NCBI RefSeq assembly: GCF_020387415.1
Contig: NZ_JAGWCB010000010.1
Coordinates: 682,001 to 746,000, forward strand
DNA from: Ideonella benzenivorans
Lineage (GTDB): Bacteria > Pseudomonadota > Gammaproteobacteria > Burkholderiales > Burkholderiaceae_C
Length of the DNA stretch: 64,000 nucleotides
Direction of reading: 5' to 3'
In this document: in pieces, positions 44,785 to 54,568 of the stretch
Numbering within the stretch: the first letter of the stretch is position 1
Layout: the number at the start of each line of letters is the position of its first letter
Notes under the pieces: model-generated
What the model was told of the DNA's origin: nothing
What the model saw: the letters and a program-made list of their open reading frames with translations, nothing else
The model's database searches: none
Made by a program: the position numbers and the translations under genes

Positions 44785-45168
44785 GTGCTTGGCGTGGCTG
44801 TCGGCCGGGGCCGCATCGGCCCCATCGGCATCCCCGCCACCATCGCCCCCGTCGACCGGGTCGGATGCCTCGCGGGCCTTGGGCTTGGCGACATCTTCCG
44901 GCTTGAGCTGCGGCGGCACGGCGTCGAGCTTGTTCTCGCGCATGTACTCGTCCATCTCCCGCCAGCCGGCGTAGACGGCGGCCTTGTCGGCCTTGCGGTT
45001 GAGCAGGTAGCAATCCTCGATCGCCCGCCCGCCATTGCGGCAGGCGCCACCGATGGCCTTGCCCTCGGCCTCGCGCTTCTCGGCCGTCACCTTGGGCGTG
45101 TCGATGCCCAGCTGGTCACAGCCGGACAGCAGCAGGAACGTGGCGAGCAGGAAAGGAACGGATCGCAT
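44782..45168 (-). CDS. Small hypothetical lipoprotein
   Basis: A 128-residue predicted lipoprotein: MRSVPFLLATFLLLSGC gives a lipobox with Cys17. The mature part is charged. It has a central segment with paired cysteines (IGGACRNGGRAIEDCYLLN) and a Gly/Asp/Ala-rich C-terminal tail (DGGDGGGDADGADAAPADSHAKH). I do not recognise a domain. The start at 45168 is preferred to a GTG at 45186 because it begins at a proper signal peptide. It lies between the PQQ locus and htpX with no evident connection. Confidence 0.65.
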   Translation of the reverse strand: MRSVPFLLATFLLLSGCDQLGIDTPKVTAEKREAEGKAIGGACRNGGRAIEDCYLLNRKADKAAVYAGWREMDEYMRENKLDAVPPQLKPEDVAKPKAREASDPVDGGDGGGDADGADAAPADSHAKH

Positions 45169-45260
45169 GGCGGGCCCCGAAAGCACAAAGGGAACGGTTG
45201 CCCGTTCCCTCTGGATATCGGCCCGCCTGGCGGCGGACTTGAGCCCGTCCGCCGCGCGGC

Positions 45261-46121
45261 TCAGGCGCGCCGGCCCTGGGCCTGCGCCAGCGCCATCAGG
45301 CGTTCGACCCGCTCCTCGGTGGACGGGTGGGTCGAGAACAGCCCGCTCAGGCCCCGGCCCGACAGCGGGTTCATGATCATCATCTGCGCGGTTTCCGGGT
45401 GGGCCTCGGCCGTCTCCAGCGGAATGCCCTGGGCGTAGCGCTGGATCTTCTGCAGAGCGCTGGCCAGCGCCACCGGGTCGCCGGAGATCTCGGCCCCACC
45501 CCGGTCGGCCTCGAACTCGCGGGCCCGGCTGATGGCCATCTGGATGAGGCTGGCGGCGATCGGTGCCAGGATCATGACCAGGATCGAGACGATGGGGTTG
45601 ACCGGCCGGCCTTCCTCGTCCCGCCCGCCGAAGATCATCGCGAAGTTGGCCAGCATGCCGATCGCACCGGCCATGGTCGCGCTAACGGTCGAGATCAGGA
45701 TGTCGCGGTGCTTCACGTGGGCCAGCTCGTGGGCCATCACGCCGCGCAGTTCGCGCTCGCTCAGCACCCGCAGGATGCCGGTGGTGGCCGCCACCGCCGC
45801 GTGATCCGGGTTGCGGCCGGTGGCAAAGGCGTTTGGCGCGTCCTCGTTGATCAGGTAGACGCGCGGCATCGGCAGTCCGGCATTGGCCGCCAGCTCCTGC
45901 ACCAGGCGGTAGAACTGCGGCGCGGTCTGGGCGTCGACCTCCTGCGCGTTGTACATGCGCAGGACCATCTTGTCGGAAAACCAGTAGCTGAAGAAATTCA
46001 TCCCCAGCGCCAGCAGCAGCGCCAGCACCATGCCCTGCTGGCCGCCCAACAGGCGGCCAATGGCCATGAACAGCGCCGTGATGGCAGCCATCAGGACGGC
46101 TGTCTTCATCAGGTTGAACAT
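45261..46121 (-). CDS. htpX: Protease HtpX
   Basis: A 286-residue inner-membrane zinc metalloprotease (M48) that degrades damaged membrane proteins. N-terminal hydrophobic segments ([37 protein letters not shown]) are followed by the zinc motif HELAH (in [14 protein letters not shown]) and the downstream metal-ligand Glu region [15 protein letters not shown]. Length fits. In other bacteria it is envelope-stress induced; no such promoter is recognisable here. Downstream of def-fmt on the same strand. Confidence 0.95.
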   Translation of the reverse strand: MFNLMKTAVLMAAITALFMAIGRLLGGQQGMVLALLLALGMNFFSYWFSDKMVLRMYNAQEVDAQTAPQFYRLVQELAANAGLPMPRVYLINEDAPNAFATGRNPDHAAVAATTGILRVLSERELRGVMAHELAHVKHRDILISTVSATMAGAIGMLANFAMIFGGRDEEGRPVNPIVSILVMILAPIAASLIQMAISRAREFEADRGGAEISGDPVALASALQKIQRYAQGIPLETAEAHPETAQMMIMNPLSGRGLSGLFSTHPSTEERVERLMALAQAQGRRA

Positions 46122-46209
46122 TGCGGGTGCACTCCTTCAGAGCGATTCAAACACAGTGTGGTTCAGATGCGGCCGGCGGGCCAAAGTTCAACCGGCCAGT
46201 CGACCCAGC

Positions 46210-47211
46210 TCAGTGCAGGGGACCGGCCGAGGGCGGCACCAGCACTTGGCCCAGCAGCGTCGGGCGGGCCTGCAGCAGGGCCGAGGCCGGCTGACGCCGT
46301 CCGCCCGGCCGCTGGAGGGTCAGGACCTCCAGGCCCCCTTCACCGCAGGCCACGGTGAAGCGGTCCGGCGCCACCGAGACCACCGTCCCCGGCGTGCCGG
46401 TGACCTCCGGTCGGCAGCGGGCCTGCCAGATCTTGACCAGTTCGCCCTCGCAGACCAGCGTGGCGCCGGGGAAGGGATCAAAGGCGCGGATGCGGCGCTC
46501 GATCACCACGGCCGGCAGCTGCCAGTCGATCGCGCTCTCGGCCTTGTCGATCTTGTGCGCGTAGCAGACCCCCTCGGCCGGCTGGGGCTGGGCCACCAGC
46601 GCACCGGCCTGGGCGTCCCGCAGCGCCTGCACGATCAACCGCCCCCCCAGCGCCGCCAGGCGGTCGTGCAGGCAGGCGGTGGTGTCGTCGGGCCGGATCG
46701 GCTCCTCGGCCGTCAGCAGCATGTCGCCCGTGTCCAGGCCCTCGTCCATCTGCATCACCGTGATGCCGGTCACGGCATCCCCGGCTTCGATGGCCCGGTG
46801 GATCGGCGCCGCGCCGCGCCAGCGCGGCAGCAGCGAGGCGTGGATGTTCAGGCACCCCAGGCGCGGCCATTGCAGCACCCAGGCCGGCAGGATCAGGCCA
46901 TAGGCCGCCACCACCATCACGTCGATGGCGGCGGCGTCCAGCGCGGCCCGGGCGGCGGCGGCCTCGTCCGGGTAGCGTCCATCCAGCCGCAGGCTGCGCG
47001 GCTGGGCGATCTGCGCCCCGAGGGACAGGCCCAACTGCTTGACCGGCGATGGGGTCAGCTTCATGCCGCGCCCAGCCGGGCGGTCCGGCTGGGTCAGCAC
47101 CAGGGGAATGGTGAATCCGGCATCGCGCAGGGCCTGCAGTGCCACCGCGGCGAATTCAGGCGTGCCAGCGAAGGCCACCCGCAGCGGGGTGGCGGAAGAC
47201 GGTGCGTTCAT
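46210..47211 (-). CDS. fmt: Methionyl-tRNA formyltransferase
   Basis: A 333-residue enzyme that formylates Met-tRNA(fMet) using 10-formyltetrahydrofolate. Motifs: [56 protein letters not shown] (catalytic Asn/His), [14 protein letters not shown], and [10 protein letters not shown] in the C-terminal tRNA-binding domain. It follows def by 11 nt, the usual def-fmt pair for initiation and its reversal; the initiator tRNA itself is encoded at 57 kb. Confidence 0.96.
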   Translation of the reverse strand: MNAPSSATPLRVAFAGTPEFAAVALQALRDAGFTIPLVLTQPDRPAGRGMKLTPSPVKQLGLSLGAQIAQPRSLRLDGRYPDEAAAARAALDAAAIDVMVVAAYGLILPAWVLQWPRLGCLNIHASLLPRWRGAAPIHRAIEAGDAVTGITVMQMDEGLDTGDMLLTAEEPIRPDDTTACLHDRLAALGGRLIVQALRDAQAGALVAQPQPAEGVCYAHKIDKAESAIDWQLPAVVIERRIRAFDPFPGATLVCEGELVKIWQARCRPEVTGTPGTVVSVAPDRFTVACGEGGLEVLTLQRPGGRRQPASALLQARPTLLGQVLVPPSAGPLH

Positions 47212-47222
47212 GCGGGCCGACC

Positions 47223-47738
47223 TCAGCGGCGCTTCTGCTCTTCGCGGGTGCGCTTGAGCATCTTGGCCTTGATCCGCTCCCGCTTGAGCGGGCTGAGGTA
47301 CTCGACGAAGACCTTGCCCAGCAGGTGGTCCATTTCGTGCTGCACGCAGACCGCGGCCAACCCCTCGACCGCCATGTCGTAGGACTGCCCATCGCGGTCC
47401 AGCGCCCGCACCGTGACCCGCGCATGGCGTTCCACCGCATCGTAGATGCTGGGCACCGAGAGACAGCCCTCGTCGCCCACCACCCTCTCCTCGCTGACCT
47501 CGATCAGTTCCGGGTTGATCAGCACCCGGGGCTCATCGCGGCCTTCCGAGGTGTCCATCACGATCAGCCGACGGTGCACATCCACCTGGGTGGCGGCCAG
47601 GCCCACGCCCTCGGCGGCGTACATGGTTTCCAGCATGTCGTCGATCAGGCGCCGAAGGGTGTCATCCACCTCGTCCACCGGGGCAGCCACGGTGTGCAGG
47701 CGGGGGTCGGGGTAGCGAAGAATGGAAAGCTGAGCCAT
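47223..47738 (-). CDS. def: Peptide deformylase
   Basis: A 171-residue metalloenzyme removing the N-formyl group from nascent proteins. The three motifs are present: [19 protein letters not shown] (metal Cys) and [12 protein letters not shown] (HExxH). The start at 47738 gives the family N-terminus [15 protein letters not shown]; an ATG 18 codons earlier lacks support. First gene of def-fmt, divergent from the LysM gene across 261 nt. Confidence 0.96.
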   Translation of the reverse strand: MAQLSILRYPDPRLHTVAAPVDEVDDTLRRLIDDMLETMYAAEGVGLAATQVDVHRRLIVMDTSEGRDEPRVLINPELIEVSEERVVGDEGCLSVPSIYDAVERHARVTVRALDRDGQSYDMAVEGLAAVCVQHEMDHLLGKVFVEYLSPLKRERIKAKMLKRTREEQKRR

Positions 47739-47919
47739 GAAGACACGAAAAATGGTTGCCGATGGCAGACCGAAACTGTGGAGCCGGTGCAACGTCCGGT
47801 TTCAACCCAAGCCCGTCAGGGTGGGTTTCGTCGTACCGATTTCATTGCGACATCAAGGGTTTAGGGGCAGAATTTGCCAGACTTTCTCATGATCGTCCCG
47901 CCCTGGTGTTTGCCAAGAT

Positions 47920-47934
47920 GTGCATGCCATGCAC
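47920..47934. promoter_or_regulatory. 15-bp perfect palindrome in the def/LysM divergent region
   Basis: GTGCATG-C-CATGCAC is a perfect inverted repeat in the 261-nt gap, 66 nt before the LysM gene start. It has the size of an operator for a dimeric regulator. No partner is known to me. Confidence 0.35.
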
Positions 47935-47999
47935 GAATTGCAAGCCGGGATTGTTGCACCGTCACCGTATTCCGGCTCATTGCCCGGGAGTGTCCACAC

Positions 48000-49148
48000 A
48001 TGAGCCGTACGCTTGCACGCACCGCTGTTTCTGCCACCCTGCTGGGCCTGGGCGCTCTGTGGGTCGGCCCGGCCGGCGCAGCCACCTATCCCGTCACGCC
48101 CGGCCAGCGCGCCACGGCCCAGGAAGTGGCCCAGGCGGGGGTGCCGCTGTCCGAGCTGGCGCCCAACGCCCCGGACAGCTACACCGTCAAGAAGGGCGAC
48201 ACGCTGTGGGACATCTCCAAGCTCTACCTGCGCAAGCCCTGGCGCTGGCCGGAGCTGTGGGGCATGAACCTGCAGCAGATCCACAACCCCCACCTGATCT
48301 ACCCCGGCCAGGTGCTGTACCTCGACAAATCCAACGGCCGCGCGCGGCTCAGCCTGGCACGGCCGCTGGCGTCGCGGGACGGCCGGCTGTCGCCGCAGGT
48401 CCGCGCCGAGCCGCTGGTCAGCGACGCGATCTCCTCGGTGCCGATGGACCTGATCGGCCCGTTCCTGACCGACGCCATCGTCTTCGAGACCAATGAACTG
48501 GCCACCGCCCCGCGCATCGTCGCCACCCAGGAAGGGCGGGTGCTGCTGGGCCGCGGCGACAAGGCCTATGTGCGCGGCGACGTCACCAACGCCCGCATCT
48601 GGCAGATCTTCCGCGAGCCCAAGCCGCTGGCCGATCCGGACACCGGCGCGGTGCTGGGCTTCGAAGCCCGCTATGTCGGCACCGCCGATCTGGTCCAGGC
48701 CGCGGACGAACAGCACGTTCCCGAAGGCGGCGCGGTCGTGCCGTCGACCTTCCAGATCGCCCAACTGCGTGAAGAAGCCAGCGTGGGCGACCGCCTGGCC
48801 CCGCTGCCCGCCAAGGATTACAGCCCCTTCGCCCCGCATGCGCCGACGGCCCCGGTGGCCGGCCGCATCATCTCGATCTACGGCGACGGCCTCAACGCCG
48901 GGCAGAACCAGATCGTGGCCCTGAACCGCGGGCTGCAAGATGGCATGGAACGCGGCCATGTGCTGGCCCTGTGGACGGCCGGCACCACCCGGCCCGACCC
49001 GACGGACCCCGAGCACACCATGCTGCAGCTGCCCGACGAGCGCAACGGCCTGCTGTTCGTCTTCCGCGTGTTCGAGCGCGTCTCCTACGCCCTGATCATG
49101 CATGTGCAGAACCCGGTGAAGCCGGGCGATCGCTTCTCGCAACCCTGA
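48000..49148 (+). CDS. LysM peptidoglycan-binding domain protein
   Basis: A 382-residue exported protein. The signal peptide is residues 1-28 (AVSATLLGLGALWVGPAGA). A single LysM domain follows: SYTVKKGDTLWDISKLYLRKPWRWPELWGMNLQQIHNPHLIYPGQVLYL (about residues 60-108). The rest (about 110-382) is a strand-rich, undefined region including GDRLAPLP and AGRIISIYGDGLNAGQNQIVALNRG. In Burkholderiales this gene commonly precedes dprA. It probably anchors in the cell wall; its precise role is unknown. The start has a weak GGGAG, and the ATG is preferred to one 42 codons upstream. Confidence 0.87.
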   Translation: MSRTLARTAVSATLLGLGALWVGPAGAATYPVTPGQRATAQEVAQAGVPLSELAPNAPDSYTVKKGDTLWDISKLYLRKPWRWPELWGMNLQQIHNPHLIYPGQVLYLDKSNGRARLSLARPLASRDGRLSPQVRAEPLVSDAISSVPMDLIGPFLTDAIVFETNELATAPRIVATQEGRVLLGRGDKAYVRGDVTNARIWQIFREPKPLADPDTGAVLGFEARYVGTADLVQAADEQHVPEGGAVVPSTFQIAQLREEASVGDRLAPLPAKDYSPFAPHAPTAPVAGRIISIYGDGLNAGQNQIVALNRGLQDGMERGHVLALWTAGTTRPDPTDPEHTMLQLPDERNGLLFVFRVFERVSYALIMHVQNPVKPGDRFSQP

Positions 49149-49160
49149 GCCCCGGTCCGG

Positions 49161-50321
49161 GTGAGCGCCCCGTTCCGTCAGCCAGTGTCCTCGGACCGGC
49201 CAGACCGTCTCGGCTGGCTCGTCCTGACCCAGACCCCTGGTCTGGGGCGTGAAGCCCAGCGCCGCCTGCTGGCCGCCCTGGGCGCCCCTGAGGCGGTGCT
49301 TTCAGCCTCGGAGGCGGTCTGGCGACAGGTGGCCGGCCCGGCGGCGGCCCAGGCCCTGTCGGCCCCCCGGGCGGCCGCGCACGAGCAGGCCTTGCGGACG
49401 CTGGACTGGCTGGACGCGCAGCCCACCACCCGCCATCTGCTGGCCCTGGGTGACCCCGGCTATCCGGCCGCCTTGCTGCACACCGCCGATCCCCCGCTGC
49501 TGCTGTACGCACTGGGCCACTCTGGCCGGCTGCAGGCCCCCTGCGTGGCCATTGTCGGCAGCCGGCATGCCACCGCCCAGGGCCTGGACCTGGCACGCGA
49601 CTTCGCCCGGGCCCTCGCCCAGGCCGGGGTGTGCGTCGTCTCCGGGCTGGCCCTGGGCATCGATGGCGCGGCCCATGAGGGCGCGCTGGCCGCCGGCGGG
49701 GCCACGGTGGCCGTGGTCGGCACGGGTCTGGACCGCGTCTATCCCGCCCGGCACAAGGCCCTGGCCCATCGCATCAGCGAACAAGGCCTGCTGCTGAGCG
49801 AGTTCCCGCTGGGGGCCCCACCCCGGGCAGAGCACTTTCCGAGCCGCAACCGCATCATTGCCGGGCTCAGCCTGGGCACGCTGGTGGTGGAGGCGGCACT
49901 GCGTTCCGGGTCGCTGATCACCGCCCGCCTGGCCGGCGAAATGGGCCGCGAAGTGTGGGCCATCCCGGGCTCCGTGCTGTCGGCCCAGGCACGGGGCTGC
50001 CACCAGCTCATCCGCGACGGGGCCGCGCTGGTCGAGACCCCCGAGGAACTCCTCGACGCCCTGCGCGGCCTGCAGGGTGGCGTCCTGCCCCACCCCACCC
50101 TGTCCGCACCGGCCGAGCCCACCGGGGGCGCGCCGGGGGCTGCCGCCACGGAGGATGCCTTGCTGGCCGCCATGGGCCACGATCCGCTGACCCTGGACAC
50201 CCTGGTGGCCCGCACCGGCTGGCCGGTGGACCAGCTGCAGGCCCGCCTGCTGACCTTGGAGCTCGACGGCGAGATCGCCCGTCTGCCCGGGGGGCTGCTG
50301 CAGCGCCGCGGCCGCGGCTGA
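49161..50321 (+). CDS. dprA: DNA-processing protein DprA
   Basis: A 386-residue protein that loads RecA on incoming single-stranded DNA during natural transformation. The Rossmann-like core is clear: VAIVGSRHATAQGLDLARDF, VVSGLALGIDGAAHEGAL, PARHKALAHRI, FPSRNRIIAGLSLGTLVVEA, and GREVWAIPGSV. The C-terminal winged-helix DprA_WH segment is GHDPLTLDTLVARTGWPVDQLQARLLTLELDGEIARL. The start is a GTG 13 nt after the LysM gene stop. Presence implies competence potential but is widespread. Confidence 0.95.
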   Translation: MSAPFRQPVSSDRPDRLGWLVLTQTPGLGREAQRRLLAALGAPEAVLSASEAVWRQVAGPAAAQALSAPRAAAHEQALRTLDWLDAQPTTRHLLALGDPGYPAALLHTADPPLLLYALGHSGRLQAPCVAIVGSRHATAQGLDLARDFARALAQAGVCVVSGLALGIDGAAHEGALAAGGATVAVVGTGLDRVYPARHKALAHRISEQGLLLSEFPLGAPPRAEHFPSRNRIIAGLSLGTLVVEAALRSGSLITARLAGEMGREVWAIPGSVLSAQARGCHQLIRDGAALVETPEELLDALRGLQGGVLPHPTLSAPAEPTGGAPGAAATEDALLAAMGHDPLTLDTLVARTGWPVDQLQARLLTLELDGEIARLPGGLLQRRGRG

Positions 50322-50383
50322 GCCCCCCAACACCCAGCCCGGCGCAGGCCTTTTCGGGCGCTGGCGTGCCTTTGGCACTCGGT

Positions 50384-50389
50384 TATAGT
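50384..50389 (+). promoter_or_regulatory. -10 box placing the transcript start at the smg start codon
   Basis: TATAGT lies 6 nt before the ATG of smg (50396), so transcription should begin at or near the A of the start codon. No ribosome-binding site precedes this ATG. Together this suggests a leaderless mRNA, at least from this promoter. Confidence 0.45.
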
Positions 50390-50395
50390 CAGCCC

Positions 50396-50851
50396 ATGTT
50401 TGATGTGCTGGTCTACCTGTACGAGAACTACTGGCGGCCTGACGCCTGCCCGGATCACGAGCAGTTGTCGCGCAAGCTGTCGGCAGTGGGTTTCGAAACC
50501 GATGAAATCCAGGAGGCTTTGAATTGGCTGGACGGCCTGACGGCCACGACGGACACCGCGCCCGCGGGTCTGCCCGGCAAGGACAGCATGCGCATCTACC
50601 AGCCCCGGGAGCTGGAACTGCTGGGCGAGGAATCGATCGGCTTCATCAGCTTCCTGGAGTCGGCTGGCGTGCTGCCGCCGCCCCTGCGCGAGATGGTCAT
50701 TGACCGCGCCACCGCGATTGGCAGCGGCCCGCTGGAGTTGGACGACCTGAAGATCATCATCCTGATGGTGTTCTGGAGCCTGGGCGAGGAGCCCGACGCG
50801 CTGATCCTCGACGAGCTGTTCGTCGCCCCGGAAGACCGGCTGATCCACTGA
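50396..50851 (+). CDS. smg: Smg (DUF494) family protein
   Basis: A 151-residue cytoplasmic protein of the Smg/DUF494 family, conserved near dprA in proteobacteria; function unknown. The family start MFDVLVYLYENYW and the segments EEIGFISFLE-like EESIGFISFLESAGVLPP, and LDDLKIIILMVFWSLGEEPDALILDELF are visible. It lies 74 nt after dprA and ends at a strong terminator. No Shine-Dalgarno sequence is seen upstream. Confidence 0.92.
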   Translation: MFDVLVYLYENYWRPDACPDHEQLSRKLSAVGFETDEIQEALNWLDGLTATTDTAPAGLPGKDSMRIYQPRELELLGEESIGFISFLESAGVLPPPLREMVIDRATAIGSGPLELDDLKIIILMVFWSLGEEPDALILDELFVAPEDRLIH

Positions 50852-50860
50852 CCCTCCGCG

Positions 50861-50885
50861 ACGGCTGCCTCGGCAGCCGTTTTTC
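50861..50885 (+). terminator. Intrinsic terminator of smg
   Basis: A perfect 9-bp stem ACGGCTGCC / GGCAGCCGT with a 2-nt loop is followed by a run of T, 10 nt after the smg stop. It closes the LysM-dprA-smg direction and also lies before the end of the convergent DUF1631 gene. Confidence 0.92.
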
Positions 50886-50906
50886 ATGGGGCGCTCGCCG
50901 CGTCGG

Positions 50907-53456
50907 TCAGTGCACCAGGCGATCCGGGTCGGCGCTGATCTTGCGCAGCGCATCCCGGGTGGCCGCCATGGTCAGGGGCTCGTCCTCGACCGGCAGCAGC
51001 AGGCCGGCCTGCAGGAAGGCCGCCAGGCGGGCCTTCTGGAACAGCACGCAGCGGCCCTGCGGCGAGGCGAAGAGTGACAGCTGCTTGTGCATGCCTTGCC
51101 AGACCAGCCGCACCGTCTCATGCCGGTTGCGGAAATCCAGCGTGTAGGCACTGCCCACCTCGAGTTCGCTGGCCGCAGCCAGCATGGTCGGCCCCGGCAT
51201 GGAGCCGCCCTCCGCGACGATGTCCAGCCCTTCGTGCTGGTGATTGGCCTCGTCCAATACCCAGGCGTCGTCCAGCTCGAAGTCGTCGTCGGGCAGCATT
51301 TCCTCAATGGTCTCGAGGCGTTGCTTGAGTTGCTCCAGCTGCTCGTTGGACATGCTGACCGAGCGCGCACTGAAGGCCGCGGTGAGGGCCTGGTTCAGCG
51401 CCTTGATCGCATCCTCCTGCCGGCGGGCATCCAGGCCGGCCGCCGCCATGCCCTGACGCACGGTCCCCAGCAGCGGGGGCAGGCGCCGGATCACCTCGGC
51501 CCGCTCCTCGCGCGTGGTCTTGGCCGAGGCCATCCACATCAGGTCGGCCGCCGCATCCCGCACCGCCTTCACCTCCGCGCCCTGTGCGCCATGGCGCACC
51601 GCAGTGGTGGCCAGCACATCGGCCCAGATGTGGAACAGGAAGTCGCGCACGCCGTCCTGCACCGGCACATCGTTGAGCATCTTGCGCAGCTCGATGGTGT
51701 ACTGGATGGCCAGCGTCTCCCGCTGCTCGATCTGCTGCGCCAGCGACACGCCGGCCTTGGCCGCCTCGTTGTGCTCGCGAAAGTACTTCTCGAGGAACTT
51801 CTCGAATTCGTTGAGCACCGCCTGGAACACGCGGCGACCGGTGTCCGGGAAGGCCTCGACCACCTGGACCACGCGCCGGATCTCGGCCTCCAGCGGGGTG
51901 CCGATCAGGTCGGCATTGCCTTCGAAGCCCATCACGCAGGCGCCCATGCGGTCGATCAGCCGCCGGGCCGGATGGTCGGCACCAGAGAAAAAGTCAGGCT
52001 CGGCCAGCGCCACCCGCAACACGGGCATCTGCAGGCGCGCGAACCAGACCCGCAGCGCCGCCGGCACGCGCTCGTCGGTCAGGATGCTCTGGAACAGCAG
52101 GGCCACCAGCTCGACCGTGGCCCGCTCTTCCGGCGTGGCCGCGGCCTGCTTGAGGGCCTGTTGGCGCTCGCGCAGCTCGGCGATCAGGCGGGCCGGCGTC
52201 GGCGCAGCCTCACCCGCCGCCCCTTGGGCCGCCACCTCGGCCGCCACCCGCTGCTGCACCTGCCCCATGGCCTGCGACAGTTGCTGCGACGGCGCCCGCC
52301 CGGGCACCTGCTGCAGGAAGCCGGGCACGTGCTGCTCGACGATGTCGCCAAAGCGCTGCAACACCACGTCGCCCCGCGGCAGCGAGCCGGGGGACTGCCG
52401 GGTCATCAGGCGCGTCTCTTCGTCCAGGCCGATGCGGCCGCTGGCCCCCGTCCACCGGCCACCGGTCGTGGTCAGCCCGGGGCTGTCCGCCGCCGCTCCG
52501 CCGCCGGACAGCCCGTCCGCGCGGCCGCCCCCCAGACCGCCCGGCGTGGAGGCCACGCCGTCGGTGCGGAAATCCACCCCCGGCCGAAGGGTCAGCCCCG
52601 GGGCCCGGCCCCGGCCGGACGCGCTGCGCGCATCGCCCCCGCCCTCCCCGCCGCCCAGGCTGGCGGGCATCATCCGGGCGATGTGGGCCCCCAGCGGCGG
52701 CGCCTCCGTGACACCGAAATGCCCGGACACCGGCCCGGTCGTCGCGCCCATCCGGCTGTCCTGCACATCCAGCGGGGCCGCCCCCGTGGTGCGCCCCTCC
52801 GTCCGGCGGATGAAGGGCCGCAGATCCACCTGTGGCAGCACACCGCGCTCGACCAGCCAGCTGTTGGTGTCGTGGAAGGCCCCCTCCAACAGGTCGGAGC
52901 AGGCCTTCTGCAGGTCCGTCTCCAGGGCGCGCCAGGCGTCCATGTCCATCCCGGCGTCGAGCCAGGCGCGGACGATGCACCGCGCCAGCATTTGCGGCCG
53001 GAACAGGTCGTCATCCTCCAGATCCGGCTGCGCGCTGAGCTGCCCCAGTCGGGCCCGCAGGTCCGCGAACTCCCAGGTCGTGCGGTCCAGCAGGGCCAGC
53101 GTCAGCCGGGAGATCAGGATGTTGCGGGTGACGGTGTCGTCATCCACCAACTGCAGCCCGCCGTCGGTGCTGAGCCCGGCGGCCAGGGTGGTCAGGGCAT
53201 GCCCGGCCCCCGGAGACTGGAGCTGCTCGCGGACCTGTTTGCCGATTCCGGGCAGCCACTGGCGGCCATGCCGCATCAGGCCCTGCAGCATGTCGGCCCG
53301 CTGCTGTGCCACCGCCCGTTCGGCGGGCGTGTCGTTGAGGACCTGGGCGGCCCGCATCGCCGCCTCCAGCAACGGCTGCAGGTCCTTCAGAACGAGGTCG
53401 GCGAAATAGCGTCGCGCCTCGTCCAGCGAGGGCAGGCCGGCTGCGGCTACGGGCAT
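50907..53456 (-). CDS. DUF1631 family protein
   Basis: An 849-residue cytoplasmic protein of the DUF1631 family, found mainly in beta- and gammaproteobacteria; function unknown. There is no signal peptide or membrane segment. Long helical stretches flank a central Gly/Pro-rich low-complexity region (about residues 255-365, e.g. MMPASLGGGEGGGDARSASG). The C-terminus has a beta-rich part (MPGPTMLAAASELEVGSAYTLDF...RLVWQGMHKQLSLFASPQGRCVLF) resembling a PilZ-like or OB-like fold, which is the conserved end of the family. It follows secF by 35 nt on the same strand, but there is no known functional connection. Confidence 0.85.
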   Translation of the reverse strand: MPVAAAGLPSLDEARRYFADLVLKDLQPLLEAAMRAAQVLNDTPAERAVAQQRADMLQGLMRHGRQWLPGIGKQVREQLQSPGAGHALTTLAAGLSTDGGLQLVDDDTVTRNILISRLTLALLDRTTWEFADLRARLGQLSAQPDLEDDDLFRPQMLARCIVRAWLDAGMDMDAWRALETDLQKACSDLLEGAFHDTNSWLVERGVLPQVDLRPFIRRTEGRTTGAAPLDVQDSRMGATTGPVSGHFGVTEAPPLGAHIARMMPASLGGGEGGGDARSASGRGRAPGLTLRPGVDFRTDGVASTPGGLGGGRADGLSGGGAAADSPGLTTTGGRWTGASGRIGLDEETRLMTRQSPGSLPRGDVVLQRFGDIVEQHVPGFLQQVPGRAPSQQLSQAMGQVQQRVAAEVAAQGAAGEAAPTPARLIAELRERQQALKQAAATPEERATVELVALLFQSILTDERVPAALRVWFARLQMPVLRVALAEPDFFSGADHPARRLIDRMGACVMGFEGNADLIGTPLEAEIRRVVQVVEAFPDTGRRVFQAVLNEFEKFLEKYFREHNEAAKAGVSLAQQIEQRETLAIQYTIELRKMLNDVPVQDGVRDFLFHIWADVLATTAVRHGAQGAEVKAVRDAAADLMWMASAKTTREERAEVIRRLPPLLGTVRQGMAAAGLDARRQEDAIKALNQALTAAFSARSVSMSNEQLEQLKQRLETIEEMLPDDDFELDDAWVLDEANHQHEGLDIVAEGGSMPGPTMLAAASELEVGSAYTLDFRNRHETVRLVWQGMHKQLSLFASPQGRCVLFQKARLAAFLQAGLLLPVEDEPLTMAATRDALRKISADPDRLVH

Positions 53457-53491
53457 GGATGGCGCCAGTGGCGAGGTGATGTGCGTCGACT

Positions 53492-54532
53492 CTACACCAC
53501 GGCTCCGGTGTTGGGATCGCTCGGATCGGCATCCTTGCCGCCGGCGCCACCGCCCTTGACCAGGTCATCCCGGGTCACCCCCAGCCACATCGCGATCGCC
53601 GCGGCCACGAAGACCGAGGAGTAGATGCCGAACAGGATGCCGATCGTCAGCGCCACCGCGAAGTAGTGCAGCGTCGGCCCACCAAACAGCAGCATCGACA
53701 GCACCATCATCTGGGTCGAACCGTGGGTGATGATGGTCCGGCTCATGGTGCTGGTGATGGCGTGGTCGATCACCTCGTGGGTGTTCATCTTGCGGAATTT
53801 GCGGAAGGCCTCGCGAATCCGGTCGAAGATCACCACCGACTCGTTGACCGAGTAGCCCAGCACCGCCAGCACCGCCGCCAGCACCGAGAGCGAGAACTCC
53901 CACTGGAAGAAGGCGAAGAAGCCCAGGATGATCACCACGTCGTGCAGGTTGGCGATGATGGCCGCGACGGCGAACTTCTTCTCGAAGCGGATCGCCAAAT
54001 AGCCCACGATGCCCAGCACCACAAAGATCAGCGCCTTGCCGCCATCCCAGACCAGTTCCTCGCCCACCGAGGGGCCGACGAACTCGGTGCGCGACAGCGT
54101 CAGCGGCTCGGCACTGCCGGCTTCGCAGGCCTTGCGGCTGACCTGTTCCCCCTGCGGGGTGGTGTACTGGCGGTCGGCCACCGTGCCGTTCTCCGCCAGG
54201 CACAGCTGGGTGAAGACACGGGTGGCCAGTTCCTGCGGCTTGGCGTCCTTGCTGACCGGCAGGCGGATCATCACGTCGCGCGAGGTGCCGAAGTTCTGCA
54301 CCTGCACATCGCCAAAGCCCAGTTGCTGAACCACGCCCCGCACCCGCCCCAGATCGGCGGACTGGGCGTACGACACCTCCAGCACGGTGCCGCCAGTGAA
54401 CTCGTTGGACAGGTGCAGGCCGCGCGTGAACAGGAAGAACACCGCGGCCACGAAGGTGACGGCCGAGATGACATTGAACACCAGCGCGTACCGCATGAAC
54501 GGGATGTCGCGCCGAATACGGAAGAATTCCAT
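53492..54532 (-). CDS. secF: Protein translocase subunit SecF
   Basis: A 346-residue inner-membrane protein that works with SecD and YajC to use the proton gradient in late protein export. It starts MEFFRIRRDIPFMRYALVFNVIS with the first helix, then the periplasmic P1 head, then VGEELVWDGGKALIFVVLGIVGYLAIRFEKKFAVAAIIANLHDVV and VLGYSVNESVVIFDRIREAFRK, the SecF signature. It lies 36 nt after secD in the yajC-secD-secF order. Confidence 0.96.
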   Translation of the reverse strand: MEFFRIRRDIPFMRYALVFNVISAVTFVAAVFFLFTRGLHLSNEFTGGTVLEVSYAQSADLGRVRGVVQQLGFGDVQVQNFGTSRDVMIRLPVSKDAKPQELATRVFTQLCLAENGTVADRQYTTPQGEQVSRKACEAGSAEPLTLSRTEFVGPSVGEELVWDGGKALIFVVLGIVGYLAIRFEKKFAVAAIIANLHDVVIILGFFAFFQWEFSLSVLAAVLAVLGYSVNESVVIFDRIREAFRKFRKMNTHEVIDHAITSTMSRTIITHGSTQMMVLSMLLFGGPTLHYFAVALTIGILFGIYSSVFVAAAIAMWLGVTRDDLVKGGGAGGKDADPSDPNTGAVV

Positions 54533-54568
54533 GGTGAAGCCTCGTGGGAGACGTTGCGTGGCGCCGGA

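Noticed and set aside
51087-53624. An 845-codon plus-strand frame opposite the DUF1631 gene
   Set aside because: Low-complexity translation and no recognisable signal; the DUF1631 frame matches a known family over its full length.
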